Source: Candidatus Omnitrophota bacterium
Lineage (GTDB): Bacteria > Omnitrophota > Gorgyraeia > Gygaellales > Profunditerraquicolaceae
Reading direction: 5' to 3'
DNA length: 34,996 bases
Assembly (NCBI GenBank): GCA_028713155.1
Contig: JAQTPA010000014.1
Location: 1-34,996 of the forward strand
Below, piece after piece: positions 8,596 to 17,661 of the stretch. The number at the start of each line of letters is the position of its first letter. Within the stretch, counting starts at the first letter, position 1. The notes beneath the pieces are model-generated. The model saw nothing but the letters and a program-made list of their open reading frames with translations, did not search any database and was not told the DNA's origin. Made by a program: the position numbers and the translations under genes.

Positions 8596-11500
8596 TTAAA
8601 TACGGTTAAATGCTTTTAACCTGCCTAAGAACTTAAGGACAACCTTGTCATAAACAGTAAGCGACTTGATTTTTTTATCCATGGCTATATTCCTGGCTAT
8701 ATTGTCACAGCTTTTATAACATCCGATTCTAGAGTCAGGATCATTACCGATTAGTTTAAAAAAGGGATCGTCCTTATTCGCGCTTTTAGTTTTATTTCTG
8801 AAGTACATTTGCTTGCGGGAATTCCAGATATCCTTAAAGGGCTCCTGGTGTATATTGCCGATCGGAAAACGGTGGGATTTAAGACATGAATTTACTTCTC
8901 CGTTAGGCATAATCCGGGCAAAAAGCCATCCTATATAGCAAGGCAAGGTATCGATAAAGCGGCTGTCGTATTCAGCTTGCCGGGCATCCCGGTTTGCGAC
9001 CCGGCGTAAAAAATGTTCGCGGTTAATTATTTTTTTTCCATCTTGTTTAACCTGGCTGAATTGCTCTAATATTGCCTTTCTCTGCCCATCGGAAAGTAGG
9101 AGCTTATCCGTAGCCCCGGGTATGGTATCGACCACGGTAAACTCCACAAAATCAGATTTAGTCTGCTCCGTAAAATCCAGGATCGGTTTTATCTGATCAT
9201 AATTAAGGCTGCAGATAACGTTATAAATCTTTACATAAGGATAGATATATTTACGGGAATTAAGAAAGTACAGCCTGTCGCGGATCTTATAGAAATCTTC
9301 CGTGCCCCTGTTCGGGTGCATTGACTTATAGACCTCGGGCGAGCCTGACCAGACGCTTACCGTAAGATTATCCAGGCCAAGATCAATCAATCTGTTAATG
9401 ATGCTTTCATCAACCAGGGTAAAATTGGTATTTACCGAACAGGCAATCTTTTTCTTTTTGGCGTATTCGATTATCTCCAGGCAATCCGGATGCATAAATG
9501 GCTCCCCGCCTCCGGAAAAATATATTTCTTTTAACCCCAGGTCGCGCGCCTCAGCAATAACTCTCTTAATCAAATCCTTGGGCAAGGTATATTTTGGTTT
9601 AGCTAATCTCTCCCGGTTTAATAACGGCGAATTACACCAACAGGCAATACAATTGTTATTGCAGTGATCGGTTAAGTCGATCTGAAGCATATCCGGCCCT
9701 TTAAAGGCCCGGCTACCGTTTAAAATTCCCAGAATATTTAAATAATCGCTCTTGAGTTTATCTAATAGATAAGTTATCTTTTTCTTTTTTAAATACTGAA
9801 AAGCTTTATTCAAGCTAAGGCGGATACCCCCCTGCTTATGGTAGGTAAAAAATTTCTGCCATAATTTTTTGAAATCATTCTTATTAGCATTTGATGCCGC
9901 CCATATTTTATAGGCCTTCTTCCGGGAAAACTCCAGATCTTCTTTGGATAGGTGCTCTAACCGGATCACGCTCTTAAAATTTCCGTCATATTCATCCCAA
10001 TTTTTATTGGCGATCAAGCCCTTGCTCTCCAGTTCATCATAATACCTGGTCCCCGGAAAAGGCGTAGTAATGGAAAACTGAACCGAATAGGGTTTTAGTT
10101 TAAGGGCGTATTTTATGGTTTGGTCTATAGTTTGCCTGGTCTCCCGGGGCAGTCCAAAGGTAAAGGTAAGATGGGTTTTAATGCCTAAATCCCTGGTAAA
10201 TAAAATCATCTTCTCGGCTTTTTTTAAATCCATATTTTTTCCGCAGCTATCCAGAAGTTCCTGGGAAGAAGATTCTACTCCGTATTTTACCGCAGCCAAA
10301 CCAGCTTCTTTCATCCGGGTAAGCATATCTTCATCCATCAGGTCAGGCCTGGCCATGATCGCCCAGGGTATTTTATGTAAACCCCGTTCTTTAAGCTGCC
10401 GGCAAAACTCCAGCATCCTCCCTTTACCGATATTAAAAGTATCATCGTCAAAATAAATTGACTTAAAACCCATTTTTTTAACTAAATACTCCATCTCATC
10501 CGCAATATCGCTAATACGCCTGGAGCGGTATTGGCTACCATGATACATTACCTGCGGCCAAAGACAGAAACTGCAACCAAAAGGGCAACCCCGTGACGCT
10601 GTCATCTGGGCTGAAGGCAAGGGTATTGCGCCGGGAGTGTCGCAATACTTTTCCATCGGTAAATCTTCCCGTAAAGGCCAGGGTAAACTATCCAAATCTA
10701 TCAACTCTCCGCAAGGATTTACCTTAACCGTATCAGTACCAGCCTCGCGATAGATTAACCCTTTGACATTTTGGAAGTCTATCTTTCCGGAAATGGCCCG
10801 GGCCAAATCCAGCAGGGGATATTCGTATTCACCGATTAGAATATAATCAATGAATTCATTATCTTTAAGGAAATCTGGTTCTCTCAGGTTCAATACCGGG
10901 CCGCAGAGGCAAATTTTAAAATTTTTATTGCCGATTCTATTTAACAACTCCAAGTCGTAATTTAACGAAGGGATGGAAGTCTCCACCACCAATAAATCCG
11001 GCGCGATGGAGCTGATTCGGCCGAATAGTTCTTCCTCGCTTACTTTATCCGCCAGCGCATCAATCAAGCAAGCCGTAAAATCATGCTTTTTTAACAGGCT
11101 GGCAGCATAAGCCAGAAAAAAAGGAAAAGGCAGATAATTTCCTTCTTCGGTTTCATCCTTGATATGCGGCCAGCGCGATCCCGCCCTTACCCCCCACCTG
11201 CCGTCTTTTTCCCAGGGAAGATTAACCAACAAAACTTTGGGCTTAGGGCTGGCTAATTTATCCGGTAATTGCCTTATCGTTTTTCTTAGCTCCGGATCAT
11301 TAGCGGCTAAAGTTATACTGCCTTGAAAAATCTGGTAATTACCCCTGGGGTATTCCCCGGGTTGAACCATTCTAAAACCAATACAACGGGACTGCATTCC
11401 TTTAGGAGTATTTTGGATGAAAAATCGGGCCTGCCCATCAATACCTCCCAAAATAAAATAAGGTAAAGTGGCGTTACCGGGTATTGCTCCGATTAAAGAA

Positions 11501-12054
11501 GCCGGTTGATCAATAAAACACAAGTCTTGCCAGGAGTCTTCAAATTTAGGAAAATCCACAAGCTTATTTTCAGTAAACCAGGATTTATAACCCGGCTTAA
11601 GCAGGCAAACTACGCGTAATTCATCTATCACCAGATATTCCTCGGCCCGGAGATAGGCCTGCCAATCTATTCGCCGTTGATTTACTATTTTCAAATTCCA
11701 GAAAAGCGATAAAGGCAATTCCCGGAAAATTATCTTAAGCTTAATAAAATCTTCGCCCCTGTTTAAGACTTGCCATTCGGCTATTGAAGAATCTGTCCAG
11801 CCCCCTACGGTATTAACGGCTATATTCAAACCTACGCCGTTAGTAAGCGGTACATTATTATATAGAATACTTAATCCGCATTGAGAATGAACCAGCTTAA
11901 TCATCCTCTCTTTGGTTAACGGCAAAGCCCCGGATAAACATTGTCTCTTAACCAGGAACCTTAAATATTTCAGCCCCCGCCCAAAGCTATATACTAATCC
12001 TCCGGTTTTAAAATGCTGCCGGAACTTCTGGTAATTGCGCTTGGCGCTATCCAA
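8596..12054 (-). CDS. Double radical SAM fusion with N-terminal beta domain
   Basis: This 1152-residue protein has four parts. Residues about 50-250 are a beta-rich domain resembling the repeats of the adjacent ABC ATPase. Residues about 273-410 are a cobalamin-binding-like domain (KVLLVNLPWEKDGRWG, IGEYEYP). Residues about 480-715 form a first radical SAM domain with CPFGCSFC (Cys490/494/497). Residues about 785-1120 form a second radical SAM domain with CNNNCIAC (Cys798/802/805), SGGGEP, and SPASM-like cysteines near 1039, 1057, 1112 and 1116. It starts at TTG 12054 after GAAGGAG, overlapping the ATPase stop by eight bases. Two radical SAM active sites in one chain plus a domain shared with the exporter suggest sequential modification of an exported polymer. 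The chemistry is unknown; the domain reading is firm for both radical SAM parts. Confidence 0.85.
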   Translation of the reverse strand: MDSAKRNYQKFRQHFKTGGLVYSFGRGLKYLRFLVKRQCLSGALPLTKERMIKLVHSQCGLSILYNNVPLTNGVGLNIAVNTVGGWTDSSIAEWQVLNRGEDFIKLKIIFRELPLSLFWNLKIVNQRRIDWQAYLRAEEYLVIDELRVVCLLKPGYKSWFTENKLVDFPKFEDSWQDLCFIDQPASLIGAIPGNATLPYFILGGIDGQARFFIQNTPKGMQSRCIGFRMVQPGEYPRGNYQIFQGSITLAANDPELRKTIRQLPDKLASPKPKVLLVNLPWEKDGRWGVRAGSRWPHIKDETEEGNYLPFPFFLAYAASLLKKHDFTACLIDALADKVSEEELFGRISSIAPDLLVVETSIPSLNYDLELLNRIGNKNFKICLCGPVLNLREPDFLKDNEFIDYILIGEYEYPLLDLARAISGKIDFQNVKGLIYREAGTDTVKVNPCGELIDLDSLPWPLREDLPMEKYCDTPGAIPLPSAQMTASRGCPFGCSFCLWPQVMYHGSQYRSRRISDIADEMEYLVKKMGFKSIYFDDDTFNIGKGRMLEFCRQLKERGLHKIPWAIMARPDLMDEDMLTRMKEAGLAAVKYGVESSSQELLDSCGKNMDLKKAEKMILFTRDLGIKTHLTFTFGLPRETRQTIDQTIKYALKLKPYSVQFSITTPFPGTRYYDELESKGLIANKNWDEYDGNFKSVIRLEHLSKEDLEFSRKKAYKIWAASNANKNDFKKLWQKFFTYHKQGGIRLSLNKAFQYLKKKKITYLLDKLKSDYLNILGILNGSRAFKGPDMLQIDLTDHCNNNCIACWCNSPLLNRERLAKPKYTLPKDLIKRVIAEARDLGLKEIYFSGGGEPFMHPDCLEIIEYAKKKKIACSVNTNFTLVDESIINRLIDLGLDNLTVSVWSGSPEVYKSMHPNRGTEDFYKIRDRLYFLNSRKYIYPYVKIYNVICSLNYDQIKPILDFTEQTKSDFVEFTVVDTIPGATDKLLLSDGQRKAILEQFSQVKQDGKKIINREHFLRRVANRDARQAEYDSRFIDTLPCYIGWLFARIMPNGEVNSCLKSHRFPIGNIHQEPFKDIWNSRKQMYFRNKTKSANKDDPFFKLIGNDPDSRIGCYKSCDNIARNIAMDKKIKSLTVYDKVVLKFLGRLKAFNRI
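11305..11907 (-). other. Domain-level repeat: fifth copy of the exporter beta domain
   Basis: Residues about 50-250 of the double radical SAM protein repeat the two hallmark blocks of the ATPase repeats in the same order and spacing. Block one is IKLV...LSILYNNVPLTNGVG followed by a conserved Trp. Block two is GYKSWFTENKLVDFP then WQDL. The ATPase first copy reads IKLVFNNGRMAINYSGYPIT and GYKKWLTLENEGEFP then WQDL at matching positions. Similarity was judged by eye, so the boundaries are approximate. Confidence 0.7.
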
Positions 12055-15000
12055 TCTTAATTACTCCTTCAAAATTATGGTATTTTTTAATACCCAAGCC
12101 CGACTCGTTGCTTTTTTGGAATTGCAAGAGCCTTGCCCGGTACAGACTATCGGTATTTTCTACAACTGCCCTCAAGGCCGGGTCCTTCAGGTTGTTCTGA
12201 AAAGTTACTCTCGGTAAATTTAAAGCCTCAGCGGTAATAACGCTGCTTTTACCGTACCAAAATCTGAAAGGCAGGATATCGTAATTACCGGTATATTCAT
12301 CTATAAATTTACCCCGGCTTATCTTAGGTATAAACCAGGAATTATAGGAGCTAGACAACATAAGATTTGCCTGTTCTATCTCCAAAAAAACTTCTTCGTA
12401 AGCCTCCAGGTCAATCTTCCAGTATATCGAATTATTACCCTTTAGCTCTAAATGCCAAAACTGTAAAATCGGAACACTCGGCCAGTTTCCAATAGCTGTT
12501 ATCCTGTCAGGACCTACCTTGCTAATATTCCAAACCGCCTGGTAGGAATCATACCATACGTTACCGCAGCGCACCGAAGTATACATACCCAAATCCTGGG
12601 TCAGTTCTTTTTCTTTATAGACAATGGCGGTCCGGCCGCGGTCAAAGACTAGACTCAAATTCTGTTTATTTAATATAGTCCTGTCTTTTAATGATCCCTC
12701 CAATTCTAGTTTTCTACCTAAGGCTATACCTCCTTCGAAAAAAATATTTTCCCCGGATGAAATTATCTGCTCATTCCTGGGGATTATCGCAGAAAAACTT
12801 AAAGCCAAATATTCATTTTTAAACTCTAATCTTTTGGACATGTTCAGCGCAATCTTTTCGGCCTGCAAGGAGACATAAAAGCTTAAGTCAGGAAGATTAC
12901 TCCTGGACTGCCGTGCCAAAACCAGGTTAGAGACCTTATTATTCTTTAGCCTTATCGGCGCCAGGCCGTGGATATAATTTTTAAGAGAAAACCCGCCTTC
13001 TTCGTAAGCGGTTTTCCAACTATTATATTTATCACTAACATCCAATCCTAAATCCCGGTAGATTAAAGAACACTCCTGAGCAGTTCTTGCCACTATTTTA
13101 ATTTTCAATAAATCATCCGTATCTAACACCAACACCCAATTAAGGCTGAAATTAATAAACCTCTTACCGGTAATGCGTAGTTTCAATTTTCTAGACGAAA
13201 TTTTCTCTACTTCCCATTGGGTATCATTATCAAATGAGTTGAACCAAAACTCATCTCCGGCAAAGAAGACCGTCGTATAAAACCCCCGGCCGCTGGTGAT
13301 TTCGTTATCCTGGTAAAAAATCCTTATTCTTCTGCTCTCCGGGTCAGCAAAGATTCTGGCCTTAGCTGAAGAGATAGTGCGTGAGGCAATGATTTTTTCC
13401 CGTTCCGATTTCAGATAAAAATCTACCTGGTTGTTATCGTCAAGCAGATTAAGCTGGGCTTTAAAATGATGTTCTTCAGCCTGGCCGGAAAAACGCTCTC
13501 CAGACAAACTTAATTGTAGTATACGACAGCTCATTTTAATATCACTGTTCTGTATTACGCAATTCAAGCCTTCATTATTGGTAATGGTGATTGCCGGAAA
13601 TAGCCCTGTTTTTTTAAAACCAAAAAGCGTAGCTCCCGAGTTATCCAGGGTTAAATCCTGCCACTGCTCGAATTCTAAAGGGAAAGACCCTTCCTGATGC
13701 CCGCAGAAAAAATCTTGATAATTATCGTTTAAGAACAGACCAAATTTTATGATTTCCGGGATACTCCCTGTCCCATTATTGATAATACCCATATCCCAAT
13801 TGAGCTTTTGCCCCTCGAATTTTAATTTCCAGACCTCGCTAAAATCAAGACCCTTCCAAGATAATCGGATCCGTATAGAATTTTCTTTTGAATCTACGCT
13901 CCACTGGGCAGTTGAAGTATCATACCAGATACCGTTAAGTAAAAACCCGCTGTGCAGACCACTGGCCTTAGTCAATTCTCTATCCGAATAGAAAACCTTT
14001 ATAAACTTACGTTTAAGATCGACATCAAGCCGCATATTAGCAGAAGCTACAGTGTATAAAACCTGGGCCTTGCCAGAAACGCTTTCATCCAATTGCTGAT
14101 CCGCAAGGAACTGCTGCCTAAGATTGCCGAAATAATTATTAAATTTCACATTATCAAAAAATAACCCGATGCTTAAAGAAAGCAGTTCATTATTCCCGGC
14201 ATAAGGCTGAATAACCCTGGCTTCCTGTTCGTAGCCGGTATTAAAAACTTTTAACTGGTTGCTGCCATCTTTATTTTCAAAAATAAGACCCGGCAGCGGC
14301 GTATTCGCTTTATCTGCAGCCAGAGCAACTGTCCCTTTATGGCATCCCTCTAAATCCAAATCCTGCCAATTTGTCTTATCGGCATAAACCGGAAATTCGC
14401 CTTCATTCTCCAGGGTCAACCATTTTTTATACCCGGAAATGAGAATAAAATCCGCATGCAGCTTTTCCCCTCTCTCTTTCAATTCTACGGCCAGGTTAAA
14501 ATATCCATCCTCCAGTTTTATCCTCCACACCTGAACCAGAGCCCCATCAATGGCGCATCCTTCTATGATAGCCTCATCCGCTGATAATGATTTTATACGC
14601 CATAAAAGGCTATTGGGGACGAACCATTCGTTTAAATGCGGCCTGAAAAATGACGCGTAAACCCCAAGACCTTTAGTAATCGGATAACCGCTATAATTGA
14701 TAGCCATCCTGCCGTTATTAAATACCAGTTTTATTTTATCTTTTTTCAAGATAGCGATTCCTGATTTTACGCCTACAGTTTCAAGGTAGTAAGAAATAAT
14801 CCTGTCGGATGAGTCTTCCTGGATTATCCGGCCGTTTTCCAATATAATCGAACGGCCGCACAGCTTGCCTACCATACTTAAATCGTGGCTGACTACGATT
14901 ATGGTCTTACCGGCCTGCTTTAATTCAAATATTTTATCAATACACTTTTGCCGGGCTTCTTCATCCCCTACTGCCAGGATATCGTCTATAAGTAATATAT

Positions 15001-15463
15001 CCGGCTCAACAAATATGGCTAAGGCAAAGGCCAGGCGCGTATACATCCCCTGGGAGTAAAATTTTACCGGGGCATCGATAAATTTACCCAGGCTGGCGAA
15101 ATCAATGACTTTGTCTATCTGCCGGCTTAAAGTTTTATCGTCCAGGCCGTACATCCTGGAATTAAAGATTAAATTTTGCCTGCCGGTAAATTCTGGGTTA
15201 AATCCAGCTCCCAGCTCCATGAGAGTAGATACCTTGCCACGGATATCCACTTCCCCCTTATCCGGCGCGAACATCCCGGCGATTATCTTCAACAAAGTTG
15301 TCTTACCGGCACCGTTTTGCCCGATTATCCCCAGGACCTCTCCCTTTTCCAGGCTCAAGTTTATATCTTTTAGGGCCCAGACATCTTCCCAGTATACCCG
15401 TCTAGCGCGGATAAATTTTATCCGGTACTTCTCCCAGACGTTTTTAAGTTCGACTATCTTCAT
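12047..15463 (-). CDS. wzt: Wzt-type polysaccharide export ATPase with giant C-terminal extension
   Basis: Residues 1-240 are a Wzt/TagH/KpsT-like ABC ATPase. Visible are Walker A GQNGAGKTT (48-56), a signature region YSQGM (136-140), Walker B ILLIDD (156-161) and the switch His in VSHDLS (193). Ordinary Wzt proteins end with one C-terminal domain and total about 250-450 residues; this one has 1138. Residues 243-1120 read as four tandem beta-rich domains. Each has a block like L.F..GR.AI.Y...LT...G.Y followed by WYDS..A.W, and about 100 residues later a block like Y.SW....EG.FP...WQDL. The start ATG (15463) overlaps the permease stop as ATGA, so the two halves of the transporter are coupled. 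In Wzt the C-terminal domain binds the polymer to be exported; here the array could do the same. Confidence 0.9.
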   Translation of the reverse strand: MKIVELKNVWEKYRIKFIRARRVYWEDVWALKDINLSLEKGEVLGIIGQNGAGKTTLLKIIAGMFAPDKGEVDIRGKVSTLMELGAGFNPEFTGRQNLIFNSRMYGLDDKTLSRQIDKVIDFASLGKFIDAPVKFYSQGMYTRLAFALAIFVEPDILLIDDILAVGDEEARQKCIDKIFELKQAGKTIIVVSHDLSMVGKLCGRSIILENGRIIQEDSSDRIISYYLETVGVKSGIAILKKDKIKLVFNNGRMAINYSGYPITKGLGVYASFFRPHLNEWFVPNSLLWRIKSLSADEAIIEGCAIDGALVQVWRIKLEDGYFNLAVELKERGEKLHADFILISGYKKWLTLENEGEFPVYADKTNWQDLDLEGCHKGTVALAADKANTPLPGLIFENKDGSNQLKVFNTGYEQEARVIQPYAGNNELLSLSIGLFFDNVKFNNYFGNLRQQFLADQQLDESVSGKAQVLYTVASANMRLDVDLKRKFIKVFYSDRELTKASGLHSGFLLNGIWYDTSTAQWSVDSKENSIRIRLSWKGLDFSEVWKLKFEGQKLNWDMGIINNGTGSIPEIIKFGLFLNDNYQDFFCGHQEGSFPLEFEQWQDLTLDNSGATLFGFKKTGLFPAITITNNEGLNCVIQNSDIKMSCRILQLSLSGERFSGQAEEHHFKAQLNLLDDNNQVDFYLKSEREKIIASRTISSAKARIFADPESRRIRIFYQDNEITSGRGFYTTVFFAGDEFWFNSFDNDTQWEVEKISSRKLKLRITGKRFINFSLNWVLVLDTDDLLKIKIVARTAQECSLIYRDLGLDVSDKYNSWKTAYEEGGFSLKNYIHGLAPIRLKNNKVSNLVLARQSRSNLPDLSFYVSLQAEKIALNMSKRLEFKNEYLALSFSAIIPRNEQIISSGENIFFEGGIALGRKLELEGSLKDRTILNKQNLSLVFDRGRTAIVYKEKELTQDLGMYTSVRCGNVWYDSYQAVWNISKVGPDRITAIGNWPSVPILQFWHLELKGNNSIYWKIDLEAYEEVFLEIEQANLMLSSSYNSWFIPKISRGKFIDEYTGNYDILPFRFWYGKSSVITAEALNLPRVTFQNNLKDPALRAVVENTDSLYRARLLQFQKSNESGLGIKKYHNFEGVIKIG
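12104..14737 (-). repeat. Four tandem divergent beta-domain repeats inside the ATPase
   Basis: Approximate copies are residues 243-460 (14084-14737), 476-690 (13394-14038), 702-925 (12689-13360) and 936-1120 (12104-12658). Block one reads VFNNGRMAINYSGYPIT, VFYSDRELTKASGLHSG, IRIFYQDNEITSGRGFYT and VFDRGRTAIVYKEKELT. Block two reads YKKWLTLENEGEFP, YQDFFCGHQEGSFP, YNSWKTAYEEGGFS and YNSWFIPKISRGKF. The copies are diverged at the DNA level, so the duplication is old. The strand pattern is reminiscent of the galactose-mutarotase-like or other carbohydrate-binding beta-sandwich folds, but this is only an impression. Confidence 0.72.
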
Positions 15464-16239
15464 ATATTCTTAGATAAAATTGACTGCTTCCTGGCAAAAT
15501 ACAGATAACCCAGAAAAAGAGAAAAACCCGAGATCAAGAATACTAGGCCTATCTCTCTGAGGCTGGGGCGGGTACCGTAGAAAAGCAGTTTCTGGTACAA
15601 GATAATATAATGAGTCATCGGATTCAAAAGGCAAACCCAGCGAAAAGGAAATACTACCATCTCTAAAGGATAAAATACCGGAGTCACCCAGAACCAGATC
15701 ATAAAAACAGTAGTCAAAAAATGCGCTACATCCCTTATAAAAACGTTGACGCTGGCCAATAACAACGCTAATCCAAAAACAAAAACGGAGTGAAGAATGA
15801 CCACTAGGGGTAGAAGAAACGGTAATAAGCCGATTTTAGAATTTAAAAAAATAATTAAAGGCAGGAATAAAGCCAAACTTATCACGAAATTAATTAAATT
15901 CGCCAAAACGAAAGCTAACGGGATAAATTCCCGGGGGAATATCCCCTGCCTTAATATGGGAGCGCTTACGATAAACGAATTCGTCGCCTGCTCCAGGGAA
16001 TTCACCAGGAAAAACCAGGGCAGGATCCCCGAAAGCGCAAATATGGTATAACCCGGCATATCTATCTTAAAAACCAGCTGAAATACAAAATTAATGCTGG
16101 CGGCTAATACTAAAGGAGGGATTATCGTCCACCATATACCCAGGTAAGAACCGGCATACCTGGATCTCCATTGCGCCACGCTCATATCCCAGAGGGTTCG
16201 GCGGCACAAAAAAAGCCGGTTTATTTTTTCTTTAAACAC
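15460..16239 (-). CDS. wzm: Wzm-type polysaccharide ABC exporter permease
   Basis: This 259-residue integral membrane protein with about six hydrophobic segments belongs to the ABC-2 (Wzm/KpsM/TagG) family. The block RYAGSYLGIWWTIIPPLVL is the typical amphipathic-helix-plus-first-span region. ALSGILPWFFLVNSLEQ and the segment around FVSAPILRQGIFPREFIPL match the family pattern. It would form the inner-membrane channel with the ATPase encoded directly downstream. The start is GTG at 16239, supported by AAGGAGG seven bases upstream. It overlaps the flavoprotein gene by 19 bases. Its stop overlaps the ATPase start by four bases. Confidence 0.92.
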   Translation of the reverse strand: MFKEKINRLFLCRRTLWDMSVAQWRSRYAGSYLGIWWTIIPPLVLAASINFVFQLVFKIDMPGYTIFALSGILPWFFLVNSLEQATNSFIVSAPILRQGIFPREFIPLAFVLANLINFVISLALFLPLIIFLNSKIGLLPFLLPLVVILHSVFVFGLALLLASVNVFIRDVAHFLTTVFMIWFWVTPVFYPLEMVVFPFRWVCLLNPMTHYIILYQKLLFYGTRPSLREIGLVFLISGFSLFLGYLYFARKQSILSKNI

Positions 16240-17528
16240 CCGTAAACCTCCTTAGCTGCGGCCCTGGCCTCCAAAATAACGTCTTGCATGGATAAGTAGC
16301 GCCAGGAACCGTAACGGCCACAGGAAAAAATATTTTTTTGCCTCAGGAATTGTAAAATATTTGACCTGGCTAAAGCATAGTTATGATCGTAGATGGGATA
16401 GGCATATTTGATCCGGTTAATATCCTGGATACAAATTTTAGCGTTGTTTAATATGCCAGTCTTACGCAGGGCGTCCTTGGCCCTGGAAATCATTTTGTCA
16501 TTAATCTCTTTACCCTGAGGGTAAGATACTTCGGTATATAGTGAGCCTTTAGATTGCGGGGTAAGATAAGCAGAAAAATTATGAAAGAATCCGACCCGGA
16601 AAAAAGGAATTTTCTTTTCCGGAAAATAGACCCAATGCTTTAACTTGTCAGCCTTGCAGTCTATTCCCAGGTTGAGGTTGAATACGGAATTCCACCTTAA
16701 CCGGGAAAATGAATCTGATATTCTTCCGGGTAGCGCTCCGGTAAGCGCGGGAATTTCCGGCAACGGGATCGTCGAAATCAAGTAATCAAATTTTTCTTTT
16801 TCAGACCCAGAGAGCTTTACTTCTTTTCTGGCCAGGTCTATCCCTGTTACCTTACAACCGGTGTAAATATTTTTAACGCTACTGGCTAAGGAGTTAGAAA
16901 GGCTGGCGATTCCGCCTTTCTTAGGGTACCAGAATTTGGCATTATAACCAAATCTATCCTTACTGGCTTTAACCGCGCCCGCCAACATCTGGCTCAAAGA
17001 AGGCACCGGAATAAAACCATCCAGCCACTCACAAGTCATATCCTGTGGGGAGATGGTCCAGAATTTAGTATTGTAGGGGATTAAAAAATTCCTGGCTATA
17101 CCTTGGCCGAAATTTTCTTCTATCCAGCCTAAAAAATTATTTTTTTGCTTCTTGCGGCTGCCTCCAGAGGCCCGGATTAATCCGGATAGGCATTCCTGCT
17201 TTATCTTTTCCGGTAGCTTATAGAGATTGGCCTGGAAAGGATAGGGGATATATCTGCCGTAAGTATAAATCCAGGCACTGCGCTGATGCTCCGCCAGGTT
17301 GTTCCCTAAAAGAGATTTTATTAAATCAAAGGCGTAACGGTTGTTAAAATGCAGGAGATGTCCGGAGTAATCAAAACAAAAACCACGGATATTCCTGGAG
17401 CGGCATAACCCGCCAACCTCACCTTCTTTCTCAAATAACCGGCATTCTACCCCCATCCGGTTAAGGTGCCAGGCAATACTCAACCCGCTCAATCCCGCGC
17501 CCAGGATCAATATCCTGCTTTTAATCAT
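16221..17528 (-). CDS. FAD-dependent UDP-galactopyranose-mutase-like protein
   Basis: This 435-residue flavoprotein has the N-terminal dinucleotide-binding motif ILGAGLSGLSIAWHL (Gly10, Gly12, Gly15) and the GEVGGLCRS loop that contacts FAD. The DYSGHLLHFNNRYAF and RYIPYPFQANLYKLPE blocks recall the mutase/protoporphyrinogen-oxidase-like branch found in polysaccharide gene clusters. The C-terminal FSCGRYGSWRYLSMQDV segment closes the FAD site. It may isomerise a nucleotide sugar to its furanose form or oxidise a precursor. The length is slightly above the 370-400 of true UGM, so the exact reaction is open. It is the first gene after the promoter at 17599-17627; AAGGT lies upstream of the ATG at 17528. 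Confidence 0.78.
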   Translation of the reverse strand: MIKSRILILGAGLSGLSIAWHLNRMGVECRLFEKEGEVGGLCRSRNIRGFCFDYSGHLLHFNNRYAFDLIKSLLGNNLAEHQRSAWIYTYGRYIPYPFQANLYKLPEKIKQECLSGLIRASGGSRKKQKNNFLGWIEENFGQGIARNFLIPYNTKFWTISPQDMTCEWLDGFIPVPSLSQMLAGAVKASKDRFGYNAKFWYPKKGGIASLSNSLASSVKNIYTGCKVTGIDLARKEVKLSGSEKEKFDYLISTIPLPEIPALTGALPGRISDSFSRLRWNSVFNLNLGIDCKADKLKHWVYFPEKKIPFFRVGFFHNFSAYLTPQSKGSLYTEVSYPQGKEINDKMISRAKDALRKTGILNNAKICIQDINRIKYAYPIYDHNYALARSNILQFLRQKNIFSCGRYGSWRYLSMQDVILEARAAAKEVYGCLKKK

Positions 17529-17598
17529 ATGGTAAATACCTTATGCATTTGATTATTGAAAAAATGACAAAAATTAAGGGATGGTTTTTTTCTAACCT

Positions 17599-17627
17599 AT
17601 TATACCGCTGAAAGTTAAATTCGTAAA
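17599..17627 (-). promoter_or_regulatory. Probable sigma-70 promoter of the exporter operon
   Basis: On the minus strand TTTACG (17622-17627) is separated by 17 bases from a perfect TATAAT (17599-17604). It lies in the 133-base gap between the second ArnT-like gene and the flavoprotein gene, the widest gap in the glycan region. Transcription would begin near 17592, giving a leader of about 65 bases. No terminator hairpin is seen for the upstream operon, so read-through could also feed these genes. Confidence 0.55.
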
Positions 17628-17661
17628 ATAATACTTTTTAGATTTATGGTTAACCGTGTTT

